This document shows positions 30,821-40,013 of a DNA stretch of 64,000 bases, piece after piece; the first letter of the stretch is position 1, and every line of letters starts with the position of its first letter. The notes below the pieces were generated by a model that saw nothing but the letters and a program-made list of their open reading frames with translations, made no database searches and had not been told where the DNA came from. Location: NCBI RefSeq assembly GCF_014202645.1, contig NZ_JACHHG010000007.1, positions 1 to 64,000 of the forward strand, read 5' to 3'. This DNA is from Deinobacterium chartae (lineage in GTDB: Bacteria; Deinococcota; Deinococci; Deinococcales; Deinococcaceae). Both the position numbers and the translations under genes were made by a program.

Positions 30821-31993
30821 TCAGAAAAACAGCGGCTCGGCCCCGAGGCGCGCGGGCAGGTCGTGTCCGGCGGGCAGCTCCGGGGTTTCGTAACCGATCA
30901 GCACCCGGTCGTAATCGCCGGGACGCAGGTTGTACACGTAGTTGGGAATACGGTCGAAGTAGTTGTCCTCGAACTCGAGCGCGCACTGAATCACGCCGCC
31001 GGGCAGGATCGGAGAGCGGGTCGTGGACTGAAAGTGCACGTCCAGCCCGCGCTCCTCGAGGGCCAGCGCCAGCCGGTAGGGTGGGTGGGCGAACTCGCCG
31101 CTGCCCAGCACCAACACCCGCTGCCGCGCCTCGAGGTCGCGCAGCGGGGCGAGCAGCGCGTCTACGTCCACCCGGACCGGACCGCTCTGTCCCAGGCGGC
31201 CCCAGTTGCCGCGCAGCCGCGTGTCCTTGCGCTCGCCGCTGCCGTCCAGCCGCGGCATGGCGGGCAGCACAAAGGCCGGGTCAGGCTCGAAGGTGTAGCG
31301 CCCCTCGAGCAGCGACACTCGCCGCGAGGGGCGTGGCAGGCGAACCTCGAGCGACTCGGCCGCGCCCAGGGACCAGTCGGTGAGGGTCGCGACCCGGATT
31401 TGCTCCAGGCCCGGGTTGTGCGCGGCGTAGGCTGCGCTCAGCCCGGCCAGGGTGTTCCCGGTGGTCATCTCGTCGTCCAGCAGCACCAGCGTGCGCGCCC
31501 GATCAAAAAGAGCGCGCTGCGCGGCGTCTTCTGGCAGGTGCAGCAGGTGGTCGGTGGCGTGGCTGTGCGCCTCCTGAAAGCCCAGCGTCGCCCCCGTCCC
31601 CACCCGGTAGCGGGTGGAGTGCACGAACAGCGCGTCCTCGCGCCCGGTGGCCTCAAGGTACGCCTCGAACACGCCCTGTCCCAGGCCCACGGCGGTCTCG
31701 GCCATCGCCACGAACAGCAGCGGACCGGGCAACTCGGCCTCGAGCGCGGCCGCCAGACGGCGGTGGACGGCGAGCATGCGCGAGGGCCGCACCGGCAGGT
31801 GCTTGCCCAGCACGCGGCTCACGAACAGAAAACCGCGCTTGGGGTTGCGGCGGGTGGCGAAGCCGCACAGCGCTTCGAGCGGTTCGCTTGCGCGCAGCAC
31901 CTCGAGGTGCAGCGTTCCGGCGGGCAGGGTGATGCTCTGGCGGCCTGGCGCGGCCACCTCGCCCCGTGCTGCGGCGACAGTCGGAACGCTCAC
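30821..31993 (-). CDS. Phosphoribosyltransferase with C-terminal TRSP domain
   Basis: The 390-residue product starts with GTG at 31993, overlapping the ATP-grasp stop by 4 bases (GTGA). The PRPP-binding loop TLVLLDDEMTTGNT is unmistakable (about residues 167-180). The N-terminal strand pattern LLFVAMAETAVGLGQGVFEAY also fits type I PRTases. The C-terminal 150 residues contain VLVLGSGEFAHPPYRLALAL and YDRVLIGYETPEL, the pattern of the TRSP domain known only from Ter-associated PRTases. It would attach a base-like group to, or release it from, phosphoribose. A specific metabolite has not been established as far as I know. Confidence 0.87.
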   Translation of the reverse strand: MSVPTVAAARGEVAAPGRQSITLPAGTLHLEVLRASEPLEALCGFATRRNPKRGFLFVSRVLGKHLPVRPSRMLAVHRRLAAALEAELPGPLLFVAMAETAVGLGQGVFEAYLEATGREDALFVHSTRYRVGTGATLGFQEAHSHATDHLLHLPEDAAQRALFDRARTLVLLDDEMTTGNTLAGLSAAYAAHNPGLEQIRVATLTDWSLGAAESLEVRLPRPSRRVSLLEGRYTFEPDPAFVLPAMPRLDGSGERKDTRLRGNWGRLGQSGPVRVDVDALLAPLRDLEARQRVLVLGSGEFAHPPYRLALALEERGLDVHFQSTTRSPILPGGVIQCALEFEDNYFDRIPNYVYNLRPGDYDRVLIGYETPELPAGHDLPARLGAEPLFF

Positions 31994-33024
31994 ACGGCCT
32001 CGACCGGCAGACCGACCGGAACGGCGGCGCTCAGCTGCGCGACCCTCAGGCCGCTGCGGGGGGCAGGAACCTCGCTGGGGTCGGCTTCGCCCAGCTCGAG
32101 GCGCACCGCCCAGTACGGGTAGTTCAGGCCCGAGGCCATCGCGACGTTCAGGCCGCCCGAGGGGCGCGGGTTGATCTCGAGCAGCCTGGGCTCGCCGGCG
32201 AGATCCTTGAGCTGAAAGTTGTAGATGCCGCTCAGGCCGTAGCGGCGGGTGAGTTCCCGGGCGATCTCGAGGCCGCGCGGGTAGTCCTCGAGCAGCTGGG
32301 CCCCCTGTCCTGTCTTGCGGCGGGTCACGCAGCGCACCAGCTCGCCGCGGTGGGCCAGCACATCCACGCTGCGCTCCACGCCCTCGGCGTAGCGCATCAC
32401 CAGCACGCTGCGGAAGCGCGCGCGACTGCCGAACAGCGCGCGTGCGGCGCGCAGGCTGAGCTGGAGGGTGTCACCCCCCAGCAGCGCGTCGAGGTCGTCG
32501 TCTGCGGTCAGAATGCGAAACCCGCTGCCAAAGATGCCCCGGGCAGGCTTGAAGCACAACCCAGCCTGCACTCCGCCCAGGGCTTCTACCGCCGCGTCGA
32601 ACTCGGCCAGGGTCCGCACCGCGCGGTAGTCGGGCACATCCACGATGCTGCGATCAAAGGCGTTTAAAAACGCCTCCTTGTCGTCGAAGTGACGCATGGT
32701 GTCACCGTCTGCGGCGACCAGCACCCGGGTGCCCAGCTCGAGAAAGCGCTCGCGGGCATCGGCGAGGTGGGTCATCTGCTTGCCCGCCACCAGCACGTCG
32801 ATGCGGCGGGTGCGGCACACCTCGAGGCAGTAGTCGACGTAATCCTCGGCGAGCAGCTTGGGCTCGATAAAGCTTTCGTGCGCGCCGACAAGGCTCACGG
32901 CCGTCGGATCGGTGTGGCTGGAGAGGACCTCGAGGTCGCTGGCCTGCGGGTGGGCACGCAGCGCCTGGATGAGGTTGTGATTACCCGAAAAGCCTTTGTT
33001 AAACCAGATTCTGCGTCGTTGCAT
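31990..33024 (-). CDS. ATP-grasp ligase of the Ter-associated module
   Basis: The product has 344 residues from the ATG at 33024; a TTG 21 bases earlier is a weaker choice. The ATP-grasp fold (carbamoyl-phosphate synthase large-subunit/D-Ala-D-Ala ligase class) is shown by CFKPARGIFGSGFRIL (nucleotide loop), VLVMRYAEGVERSVDVLAH and the magnesium motif LLEINPRPSGGLN. The N-terminal pre-ATP-grasp part starts RRRIWFNKGFSGNHNLIQAL. It is the first gene of the five-gene operon and would form an amide or thioester-type bond using ATP. Substrate and product unknown. Confidence 0.88.
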   Translation of the reverse strand: MQRRRIWFNKGFSGNHNLIQALRAHPQASDLEVLSSHTDPTAVSLVGAHESFIEPKLLAEDYVDYCLEVCRTRRIDVLVAGKQMTHLADARERFLELGTRVLVAADGDTMRHFDDKEAFLNAFDRSIVDVPDYRAVRTLAEFDAAVEALGGVQAGLCFKPARGIFGSGFRILTADDDLDALLGGDTLQLSLRAARALFGSRARFRSVLVMRYAEGVERSVDVLAHRGELVRCVTRRKTGQGAQLLEDYPRGLEIARELTRRYGLSGIYNFQLKDLAGEPRLLEINPRPSGGLNVAMASGLNYPYWAVRLELGEADPSEVPAPRSGLRVAQLSAAVPVGLPVEAV

Positions 33025-33333
33025 ACAGCCTTTCCTCGAGGTCAAGATATGAAGCCAACATTAGCACGTCTTTATGGAACTCGGATGAAGTCGGCCGCGC
33101 TGTTTTCCAGAATTCAACATCCGTTCCAATCGAAACAGAACGGTGCGCGCCTTGTGTCCCGGATCAATCAGTTAACACCCTTTCTCTTCATCGGGCGAGC
33201 TCTCATTTGATAACAGGCTGATCTTTATATGACACGCAGCCGATCAAGCCCGTTGCGTGCCGTACGCACCATGTCACAGCGGATCCCGCATGCGGTCCCG
33301 AACGGACGCCGTAAAGCTCCGTGAAGCCGCCCC
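33025..33333 (-). promoter_or_regulatory. Promoter region of the Ter-associated biosynthetic operon
   Basis: The 309-base gap is less GC-rich than its surroundings, as at other promoters here. On the minus strand I see TGCTAATGT near 33066-33058, which could be an extended -10 about 35 bases before the start, but no matching -35. No repeat, RNA gene or small gene with a good ribosome site was found. Confidence 0.35.
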
Positions 33334-36300
33334 TCAACCGCCCCGGGCCAGACCCTCGACCAATTCGGCCAGTTCGGGCGCGCGCACCCCGGTTTCCACC
33401 CGCACCGCACCCAACGAAAACACCGCCCGAAATCCGTCGACGAAGTACACCAGCGCCCGCTCGCGGTCGTTGCGCCGCAGCCGCAACTGTGCCCCCTGCG
33501 CTTCTGCCCGCTCGAGGCGCTCCAGCGGAATCTCGGTGGTCTTGGCCGGGCCATCGAACAGCACCCGCCTGCTGGTAAACCACAGCGTGCCCGGCTCGTT
33601 CGGCTCGAACTCGCCGTTCCTGCGGCGCGCGGCGCGGGCGCGCACGCTGAACAGCACCCGCTCGCTCAGATACACCGGCCTCGGAAAAATCCGGGCCTCG
33701 TCCAGCAAGGCCCACTCCCCGCTCACCACCGCCTCGCGCAGCGCCGCCTCGGCCTCGCGCCGCAGGCGCTCGACCTCGCCCGGCAACGCCTCACCGCGCC
33801 CCAGCCGCTTCCATTCCTCGAGGGTGCGCGTATCACCCGGCTGCGGATGGGTCTGGCGCAATCTCCCGCCGGGCTGCACGGTCAGCTCGCTCCCGCAGTG
33901 TTCGCAGCGGTAGCCGTCGCCGGGCGACTGCTTGCCCCCGGCCAGCAGCCGCCAGTCGCGCGCGGACAGCCGCGTCCCGGCCGGGCGGCGGCCACTGCGT
34001 CCGGCTTCGCTCAGCTCCCACAGGTCCGGGGCCACCGTCACCCATTCGGCGTGGCAGCGACGGCACGACAGCCCCGGGCGCGGGTCACGGCGGCGCAGGC
34101 GCCGCTGCTGCCAGCCCTCGAGGGTGTGCGTCTCGCCCGCCCGCCCGGCCCCCTGCCCGGGGCGCACCAGCCGGTAACGCCCCTGTTCCTCGAGGTCCCA
34201 CTCGGCACGGCAGTTGCGGCACAGCGCCCCAGGGCGGCCGCTGGTCTTGCCGCGCGCCAGCAGCCCCAACGCCTCGCGCCGGAAGACCGTGCCGTTCACG
34301 AACAGCGCCGGCCCCCGGCCCGGACTCAGCAAACGCAGTTCCTCGCCCCGGTCGTCCCACTCGCTGCCACAGTGATCGCACTGCACGTCGGTCTCCGGTT
34401 GCGTCAGACCACGCGCCAGACCCTGCCACACCCTCGGCTCGTACTCGCGATCCAGCAGGTGGGTCAAAAAACCCGCCGGGCTGCGAAGGAAACGCATGCG
34501 GCCAGCGGCCAGCTCGAACTCGGCGTTACAGGCCGGGCAGGCGTGCGAACCGCGCTCGGGAGCCAGGCGGTAGGCCAGCTTGGCCCAGGCCGCAGGCAGC
34601 ATGGCCCGGCCCAGCAACGGGCTGCTGTCTGCGGCCCAGGCAAAGCGGTACTCGCCTCCCGGCAACGCGTCCCACTCGGCAGCGCAGCGGCCACAGCGCC
34701 ACCCCTCGAAACCCCGCCCGGACAGTTCGCGCCAGGCACGCTCGCTCAGGGTCTCACCCAGGCGGTCCTCGAGGCGGCCCCGGGCCGACAGCAGCTTCCA
34801 GCCGGCCTCGCGCACCTCCCACTGCGCCTCGCAGTGATCGCAGCGGCGCCGCTCCTCGTGCAGGATCAGGAAACGGGTCAAGCTGTACGGCTTTAAGTGG
34901 CCCACCGCGCAGTTGGGACAACGCACGTGCTCGTCCAAGCGGTCCTCGAGGTGCCCCTCGCGGCAGTGCGGGCAGCGTCGGCGGTCCGGCACGCGGTTGA
35001 CCAGCTCGGCGGCGCGGCAGGCCGGGCAGCGCAGCGTTCCGGAGGTGTCCGGTGCCCGCAACTGCCCACGCGCGCACAGCGGGCACCCCAGATGCCCTCC
35101 CGCCTCGACCGTCTCCATCTCACCCGCATCGCAGCAGGGGCAGCGCCTCGAGGCCGGGTCGAAGGTCTCCGGGCCCGGTGCCGCACACAGCGGGCAGCCT
35201 TCGGCCTCGCGCACCTCGCGCATCTCGCCCTGATGACAGCTGGGGCACACGAAGTCAAACGGCGGCGCAGGCCGAGCGGGGCCCCGCTCGAGGTCAAGGA
35301 TGGCCTGGGCCGCGAGGCGCACCCGGGTCAGGGCCGGACCGGCCTGCACGGCCGTATCGGGCACGGGGTCTGCGGGTGCGGGGGTCGGGGCCGTGGTCCG
35401 GGAGGCACCCTTGTCCGGCCGGGGCAGCGCCCCAGGAACGGCGCGCGCAGCCGGTTTTCCCTCGAGCAGTTCCAGCAGGGCCTGCGCGCTGGGAGGGCGT
35501 TCGGAAACCTGCAGGCTCAGGCCGCGCGCCAACGCTTTTTCCACCCGCGCGCTCACCCGCGCGCCGGCCTTGCGGGCCGGCAGCAGTTCCACGCCCTGTA
35601 CGCGGTCCATCGCAGCAGGCGGCGGCGCGCCGGTTGCGAGTGCGTACAGCGTGGCCGCCAGCGCGTACACGTCGGTGTACGGCCCGCGCCGCACCTGGCT
35701 GCCGTACTGCTCCAGCGGGCCGTAGCCCGGAGTGACCACCCGGTCGTAGTTGCCGGTCTTGTCGGCCTGAAAGGTGCGCGCGGCCCCGAAGTCGATCAGC
35801 ACCACCCGTCCGTCTGGCAACGCGATCAGGTTATCGGGCTTGAGGTCTTGGTGCAGCAGTCCGGCCGCGTGCACCGCGCTCAGCGCGTCCACCACCTGAC
35901 GCGCCACCTCGAGCAGCTCGCGCTCCTCCAGCGGGCCGCGTTCGAGACGCTGCCCCAACGGCTCGCCCGCCAGAAAATCCATGACCAGGTAAGCGGTACC
36001 GCCCTCCTCGAAGGCCTCGTGGACCCGCACGATGCCCGGGTGGCTGAAGCGCGCCAGCACCCGCCCCTCCTCGAGGAACGCCTGTTCCGAGTCGCGCAGC
36101 GCGGCCGGCAGGACCACCGAGTTGCCGCGCCGCTGCGCTCCGGCCGGAAAATACTCCTTGATGGCGACCGTCTCGTTGCCCTTGGAGGCCCGGTAGGTGA
36201 TGCCGAACCCACCCTGTCCCAGCAGCGCCTCGACGCGGTAACGCCCAGCGCGCAGCTCGCTGCCCGGACGCAGCTCGGGTCCGCCCAGCGCCGCGCCGCA

Positions 36301-36363
36301 GACCGGGCAGACGTAGGCCGCGTCGGGCAACGGGGCGTGCCCGCACACCGGGCAGGCGCTCAA
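33334..36363 (-). CDS. Giant Ser/Thr protein kinase with zinc-ribbon array and PH-like tail
   Basis: The product has 1009 residues. I start it at TTG 36363 (MSACPVCG), five bases after AAGGAG; an in-frame GTG at 36378 lies before that site. Order: zinc ribbon (about 4-25), kinase (about 42-300) with loop GQGGFGITY, Lys69, catalytic HQDLKPDN (Gln where Arg is usual), DFG and TPGYGPLEQYG; then from about 370 to 890 at least ten CxxC-pair ribbons (for example CPSCHQGEM, CPCCDAGEM, CPHCREGHL, CDHCEAQWE); and a C-terminal PH-like beta domain (about 915-1005). No membrane segment. Kinase, vWA and PP2C genes form a known Ter-linked triad (TerY-P). The ribbon array may bind metal, nucleic acid or partner proteins. 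Confidence 0.85.
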   Translation of the reverse strand: MSACPVCGHAPLPDAAYVCPVCGAALGGPELRPGSELRAGRYRVEALLGQGGFGITYRASKGNETVAIKEYFPAGAQRRGNSVVLPAALRDSEQAFLEEGRVLARFSHPGIVRVHEAFEEGGTAYLVMDFLAGEPLGQRLERGPLEERELLEVARQVVDALSAVHAAGLLHQDLKPDNLIALPDGRVVLIDFGAARTFQADKTGNYDRVVTPGYGPLEQYGSQVRRGPYTDVYALAATLYALATGAPPPAAMDRVQGVELLPARKAGARVSARVEKALARGLSLQVSERPPSAQALLELLEGKPAARAVPGALPRPDKGASRTTAPTPAPADPVPDTAVQAGPALTRVRLAAQAILDLERGPARPAPPFDFVCPSCHQGEMREVREAEGCPLCAAPGPETFDPASRRCPCCDAGEMETVEAGGHLGCPLCARGQLRAPDTSGTLRCPACRAAELVNRVPDRRRCPHCREGHLEDRLDEHVRCPNCAVGHLKPYSLTRFLILHEERRRCDHCEAQWEVREAGWKLLSARGRLEDRLGETLSERAWRELSGRGFEGWRCGRCAAEWDALPGGEYRFAWAADSSPLLGRAMLPAAWAKLAYRLAPERGSHACPACNAEFELAAGRMRFLRSPAGFLTHLLDREYEPRVWQGLARGLTQPETDVQCDHCGSEWDDRGEELRLLSPGRGPALFVNGTVFRREALGLLARGKTSGRPGALCRNCRAEWDLEEQGRYRLVRPGQGAGRAGETHTLEGWQQRRLRRRDPRPGLSCRRCHAEWVTVAPDLWELSEAGRSGRRPAGTRLSARDWRLLAGGKQSPGDGYRCEHCGSELTVQPGGRLRQTHPQPGDTRTLEEWKRLGRGEALPGEVERLRREAEAALREAVVSGEWALLDEARIFPRPVYLSERVLFSVRARAARRRNGEFEPNEPGTLWFTSRRVLFDGPAKTTEIPLERLERAEAQGAQLRLRRNDRERALVYFVDGFRAVFSLGAVRVETGVRAPELAELVEGLARGG

Positions 36364-36465
36364 GCGCGCTCCTTCCACGGCGCGGAACGAATTCGATGCG
36401 GACAGAACAGGGCCATACGCGAGTTTATCTCGCTCCCCACCAGAAGACGAAGCCGCCGCTCAACG

Positions 36466-38229
36466 TCATCCCAGGTCCCGGACCAGCGCCAGCTCCAGCT
36501 CCCCCAGCCGCAGCAGGTCCCCGGCGGCCAGCGGCGCGCTGTGCCCCGGCGGCAGCACCCGGTCGTTCAGCCGTGTCTCGCCCGCCAGTGCCCGCAGTTT
36601 CAGCTCGCCGCCCTCGAGCAGCAGCTCGGCGTGGCTGGGCGCCAGCCCCTCGAGGCACACCTCGCTGCCTGCGGCACTCCCGATCCGGGCGCGGCGCAGC
36701 GGATGCGGCAACGCCACGGTCCGGCGTCCGGCCAGCAGCCAGCGCTCGCGCGCGACTCCGGTCTCCTGACCGCGCACCCGGAACTCGAACTCGGTGGCCC
36801 CCAGCCGCAGGCGGTCGCCCGAACGCAGCGGGGCGTGCGGCCGCAGCGCGCCGTTGACCGCGATGGGAAGGCCCTGCCAGGTCCAGCCGTCGCCCTCGAG
36901 GACCAGCGTCCCGGCGCGCTGCGGCAGGTCACGCTCGCGGTAAAGGGCCAAGTCGTTGGCGTCCGAGCGGCCCACGCTCACGCGGGCGCGGGCCAGCTCG
37001 AAGGTCTTGCCCTCGTACGGCCCGGTGGTCAGGCCGATCAGCCAGGCGCGGCGCAAGGCATCCTGTGCCGCGCGCAGCATCAGACCGATGAAAAATCCCA
37101 GCAGCGCGAAGGCCGCCAGGCGCGCGACCGTACCGCTATCCGCAGCGCCCAGCCGCAAACCCGCCAGCGGATCGAACAGCACTCCGCCGATCAGACCGCC
37201 CAGCGCTCCTCCGCACAGGCCGCGCAGCGCCTTGGTCCTCGAGCGGTCCGCCAGGCCCAGCAGCAGGCCCACGGCAGCGCCCAGCAGCGCCCAGGCCGGG
37301 GCCCTCGAGGCCAGCCCCACCGCGAACAGCCCCTGACCGAGCAGGGCACCCACGGCCCCGAGGGCGGCGGCACCCAGCGGCACCCAGGACAGGTCGCGCC
37401 AGGGGCGGCCGCGCAGGCTCCAGACGTTTTCGGCCACCAGCAGCGCGGCACCCAGCAGCAGGGCGACCAGCGCCCCCAGCAGCGCCGCGTCGCGCGCGGC
37501 TGTCAGACCGCTTCCGGCGGTTCCAGGCGAGCGGAACAGTTGCCGGATCGCGCGGTCGGCCCGCGCGAAGGCTTCGCCGAACGACCCGGCGGTCGTTCCG
37601 AATACCAGCTCGTGCGTTCCGGTCACGCTGCTCAGAAAATCCATGTCGGCGTCCTCGGTGCCCACCGCCACGATGCGGTTACCCTGCGCGCGCAGCGAGA
37701 GAGCGAGCGCCGCCGTTTTCGGTTTGGCGATCATCACGGGCTCGAGGCGGGTGTTCGGCTCACCGTCGGTAAACAGCAGCAGGGTTCGCGGTCCGTTCGT
37801 CCCCTCGAGGCTGCGGGCTCCGGCCTCGAGCCCGGCAGCCATATCGGTCGCTCCACCGTCCGAGACCTCGTCCAGTGCCGCCTCGAGGGCCGCGCGGTCA
37901 TCGGTGGGCGGGCTGAGCAGCCGGGCGTGGTCCCCGAAAGCCACCACCGATACCCGGGTGGGACCGAGGTTCTGGCGAGCCACGAACGCCTGCGCAGCCC
38001 GCCGGACCTCGTGCAGCTTGCCGTCTTCGTCCATGCTGCCCGAAGCGTCGATCACCAGCGCAATATTTTGCGGCCCGCCAACCGGCGCGGCGGCGGGGGC
38101 CGGAAAGAGCCACTCGCCCAGCAAGGCCCCCGCGAAGCAGGCGGCCGCACCAACCAGCCCGAAGCGCAGGGGCAGCGGCAGGCCTCTGGAGGACGTGTTG
38201 CGGGAGAGCCGACGGTCCAGCGTATTCAC
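36466..38229 (-). CDS. Membrane vWA-FHA protein
   Basis: The product has 587 residues from the GTG at 38229; the frame is open into the hairpin upstream but a start there would lie in a terminator. Order: one membrane helix (about 22-42), vWA domain (about 55-225) with the MIDAS motif VIDASGSM and later ATDMAAGLE and LFTDGEPN, a block of five or six further membrane helices (about 245-390), then two FHA-like domains (VSVGRSDANDLALYRERDLP and ARIGSAAGSEVCLEGLAPSH). FHA domains read phosphothreonine, so this protein can sense the activity of the kinase encoded 100 bases downstream. The vWA domain faces the other side of the first helix. Ligand unknown. Confidence 0.87.
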   Translation of the reverse strand: MNTLDRRLSRNTSSRGLPLPLRFGLVGAAACFAGALLGEWLFPAPAAAPVGGPQNIALVIDASGSMDEDGKLHEVRRAAQAFVARQNLGPTRVSVVAFGDHARLLSPPTDDRAALEAALDEVSDGGATDMAAGLEAGARSLEGTNGPRTLLLFTDGEPNTRLEPVMIAKPKTAALALSLRAQGNRIVAVGTEDADMDFLSSVTGTHELVFGTTAGSFGEAFARADRAIRQLFRSPGTAGSGLTAARDAALLGALVALLLGAALLVAENVWSLRGRPWRDLSWVPLGAAALGAVGALLGQGLFAVGLASRAPAWALLGAAVGLLLGLADRSRTKALRGLCGGALGGLIGGVLFDPLAGLRLGAADSGTVARLAAFALLGFFIGLMLRAAQDALRRAWLIGLTTGPYEGKTFELARARVSVGRSDANDLALYRERDLPQRAGTLVLEGDGWTWQGLPIAVNGALRPHAPLRSGDRLRLGATEFEFRVRGQETGVARERWLLAGRRTVALPHPLRRARIGSAAGSEVCLEGLAPSHAELLLEGGELKLRALAGETRLNDRVLPPGHSAPLAAGDLLRLGELELALVRDLG

Positions 38230-38271
38230 GTCTCTAAAAACGCGCCGAAGCGGTCCGGAGTTCCCCGTAGA

Positions 38272-38321
38272 CAAGGCCCGCGGGAAAGTGCTGGGCACTT
38301 TCCCGCGGGCCTTGTTCTTTT
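38272..38321. terminator. Strong hairpin between the helicase and vWA-FHA genes
   Basis: Arms of 20 bases (38272-38291 and 38295-38314) pair perfectly around a 3-base loop. On the plus strand it is followed by TTCTTTT; on the minus strand by GTCTACGG, with little T. It lies 13 bases after the helicase stop and most likely ends the helicase transcript, separating it from the vWA-FHA gene. Confidence 0.8.
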
Positions 38322-38327
38322 CGGAGC

Positions 38328-39758
38328 CTAGTTGCTGTCCTGAGCCGGCTTGGATCCGCTGCGGCGGCGACGGCGACGACGCTTGGCAGCCCCGTTGCCC
38401 TCGCCGCTTCCGGACGGCGCGGCGTGGGCAGGGCGCGCGTTTTGGGCAGCCACGGGCCGGGAACGCTGCGGTTGCGCGCTCGAGGCGGCCTGCGGACGAC
38501 CCTGGGCAGCGGTAGAGCCCTGCCCGCCCTGAGTGCGCGACTCCTTGGCTTCCCGGCGCTCGCGGGCCTTCTGCCGCTCGGCACGCACGGCGGCCAGGCG
38601 CTCCTGCAACGGCACCTCGAGGCGTTCGGCGGCCGCGTTGTAGTCAAAGTCCTCGAGGCGGCGGCGCGCGACCGGCTTGCCGACCGCGCGCTCGATGGCG
38701 CGCATCAGGCCTTCTTCGTCCGGAGCGACGAAGGTGAAGGCCTCTCCGGTCGCACCGGCGCGGGCGGTGCGGCCCACCCGGTGGATGTAGTCCTCGGGCA
38801 CCGCCGGGACGTCGAAGTTCACCACGTGTCCCAGCGCCGAGATGTCGATGCCGCGCGCAGCGATGTCGGTGGCGACCAGCACCTGGTACTTGCCCGACTT
38901 GAAGCCCTCGAGGGCCGCGACGCGCTGCGCCTGCGAGCGGTTGCCGTGAATGCGCTCGGCCGTAACGCCCTGCTTGGTCAGAAACTCGGCCAGGCGGTTG
39001 GCCCGGTGCTTGGTGCGGGTGAACACGATCGCACTCGCGATGCCCTCGCGGCGCAGCAGTTCGGACAGCAGGCGCGACTTGGCCTCCTGAGCGACCGGGA
39101 AAGCGGTCTGGGCGATGCCCTGGGCCGGAGCGGCCTTGCGTTCCACGCCCACGGTGGCGGGCGAGCGCAGCATCTCGCCTGCCAGCTTGCCGATCGGGGC
39201 GGGCATGGTGGCCGAGAACATCAGGGTCTGCTGGCGTGCGGGCAGGGCGCGCAGGATGCGGCGCACATCGGGCAAGAAGCCCATGTCCAGCATCTGGTCG
39301 GCCTCGTCGAGCACCACCATCTCGACCGCCTCGAGGCGGCCGTAGGGCTGGCTCATGTGGTCGAGCAGGCGGCCCGGAGTGGCGACGATGATGTCCACTC
39401 CGGTACGCAATGCGCGCTCCTGCGGTTTGGCGTTCACGCCGCCCAGGATCGAGGCGACCTTGAGGGGCGTGTGCTTGGCGAGGGCCTGCAGGTGCGCTTC
39501 GACCTGCAGCGCCAGCTCGCGGGTGGGGGTAACGATCAGCGCGCGGGTCTTGCCGCGCGGGCCGTCGAGCAGGCGCTGGAGCAGCGGCAGGCCGAAACCG
39601 GCGGTCTTGCCGCTGCCGGTGGCCGCGCAGGCCAGCAGGTCGCGGCCCGCCAGGGCCAGCGGAATGGCCTGCGCCTGGATGGGGGTGGGCTGGTCGAAGC
39701 CCAGTTCGGTGACGGCCCGCGCCAGCGCGGGGTGAAGCTTCAGTTCGGAGAAATTCAA
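38328..39758 (-). CDS. DEAD-box RNA helicase (RhlE type)
   Basis: This 476-residue helicase has all core motifs in order: Q motif FDQPTPIQAQAIPLAL, Walker A AATGSGKT, PTRELALQ, TPGRLLDHM, LDEADQMLDMGF, FSATMP, ATDIAARGIDI and HRVGRTARAG. The last 110 residues are a basic, Gln/Arg/Ala-rich disordered tail ending in KRRRRRRRSGSKPAQDSN, suited to RNA binding. It unwinds short RNA duplexes in ribosome assembly or mRNA decay, often as a cold or stress protein. It has its own terminator and probably its own promoter in the gap to 40090; it may be present in the Ter island by chance. Confidence 0.95.
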   Translation of the reverse strand: MNFSELKLHPALARAVTELGFDQPTPIQAQAIPLALAGRDLLACAATGSGKTAGFGLPLLQRLLDGPRGKTRALIVTPTRELALQVEAHLQALAKHTPLKVASILGGVNAKPQERALRTGVDIIVATPGRLLDHMSQPYGRLEAVEMVVLDEADQMLDMGFLPDVRRILRALPARQQTLMFSATMPAPIGKLAGEMLRSPATVGVERKAAPAQGIAQTAFPVAQEAKSRLLSELLRREGIASAIVFTRTKHRANRLAEFLTKQGVTAERIHGNRSQAQRVAALEGFKSGKYQVLVATDIAARGIDISALGHVVNFDVPAVPEDYIHRVGRTARAGATGEAFTFVAPDEEGLMRAIERAVGKPVARRRLEDFDYNAAAERLEVPLQERLAAVRAERQKARERREAKESRTQGGQGSTAAQGRPQAASSAQPQRSRPVAAQNARPAHAAPSGSGEGNGAAKRRRRRRRSGSKPAQDSN

Positions 39759-40013
39759 GAATCCAGCTTTCCGGGCGCGAGACAGCGCCCCTGTTTCGCG
39801 GCCCGCGACATTCGCGGATCACGCATCAAGAAAACATCATCTCATACTTGGCGGACCGACAACGTGAGCAGGACCGTAGCAAAAATCATCCTGCAGCTGT
39901 TTTTCTCGTCCTGTCCATCCTCCTGGCATGGGCAGCGCGTCGGACGAGGCCGTATCGGACCGGACGGCAGGCCCCGCAGCTTCGCAAAACGGTGCAGAGC
40001 TTGAGTTTTTATT

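Noticed and set aside
36364-36378. GTG at 36378 as start of the zinc-ribbon kinase
   Set aside because: It lies upstream of the AAGGAG site, which is correctly spaced for TTG 36363.
38230-38298. ATG at 38298 as start of the vWA-FHA gene
   Set aside because: It lies within the hairpin that ends the helicase transcript; GTG 38229 removes this conflict, though its ribosome site is weak.
34897-38331. Very long open frame on the plus strand (over 1100 codons) opposite the kinase and vWA-FHA genes
   Set aside because: It has no domain pattern, is rich in Arg/Gln/Ala/Gly as expected from antisense of GC-rich genes, and the minus-strand genes have clear motifs.
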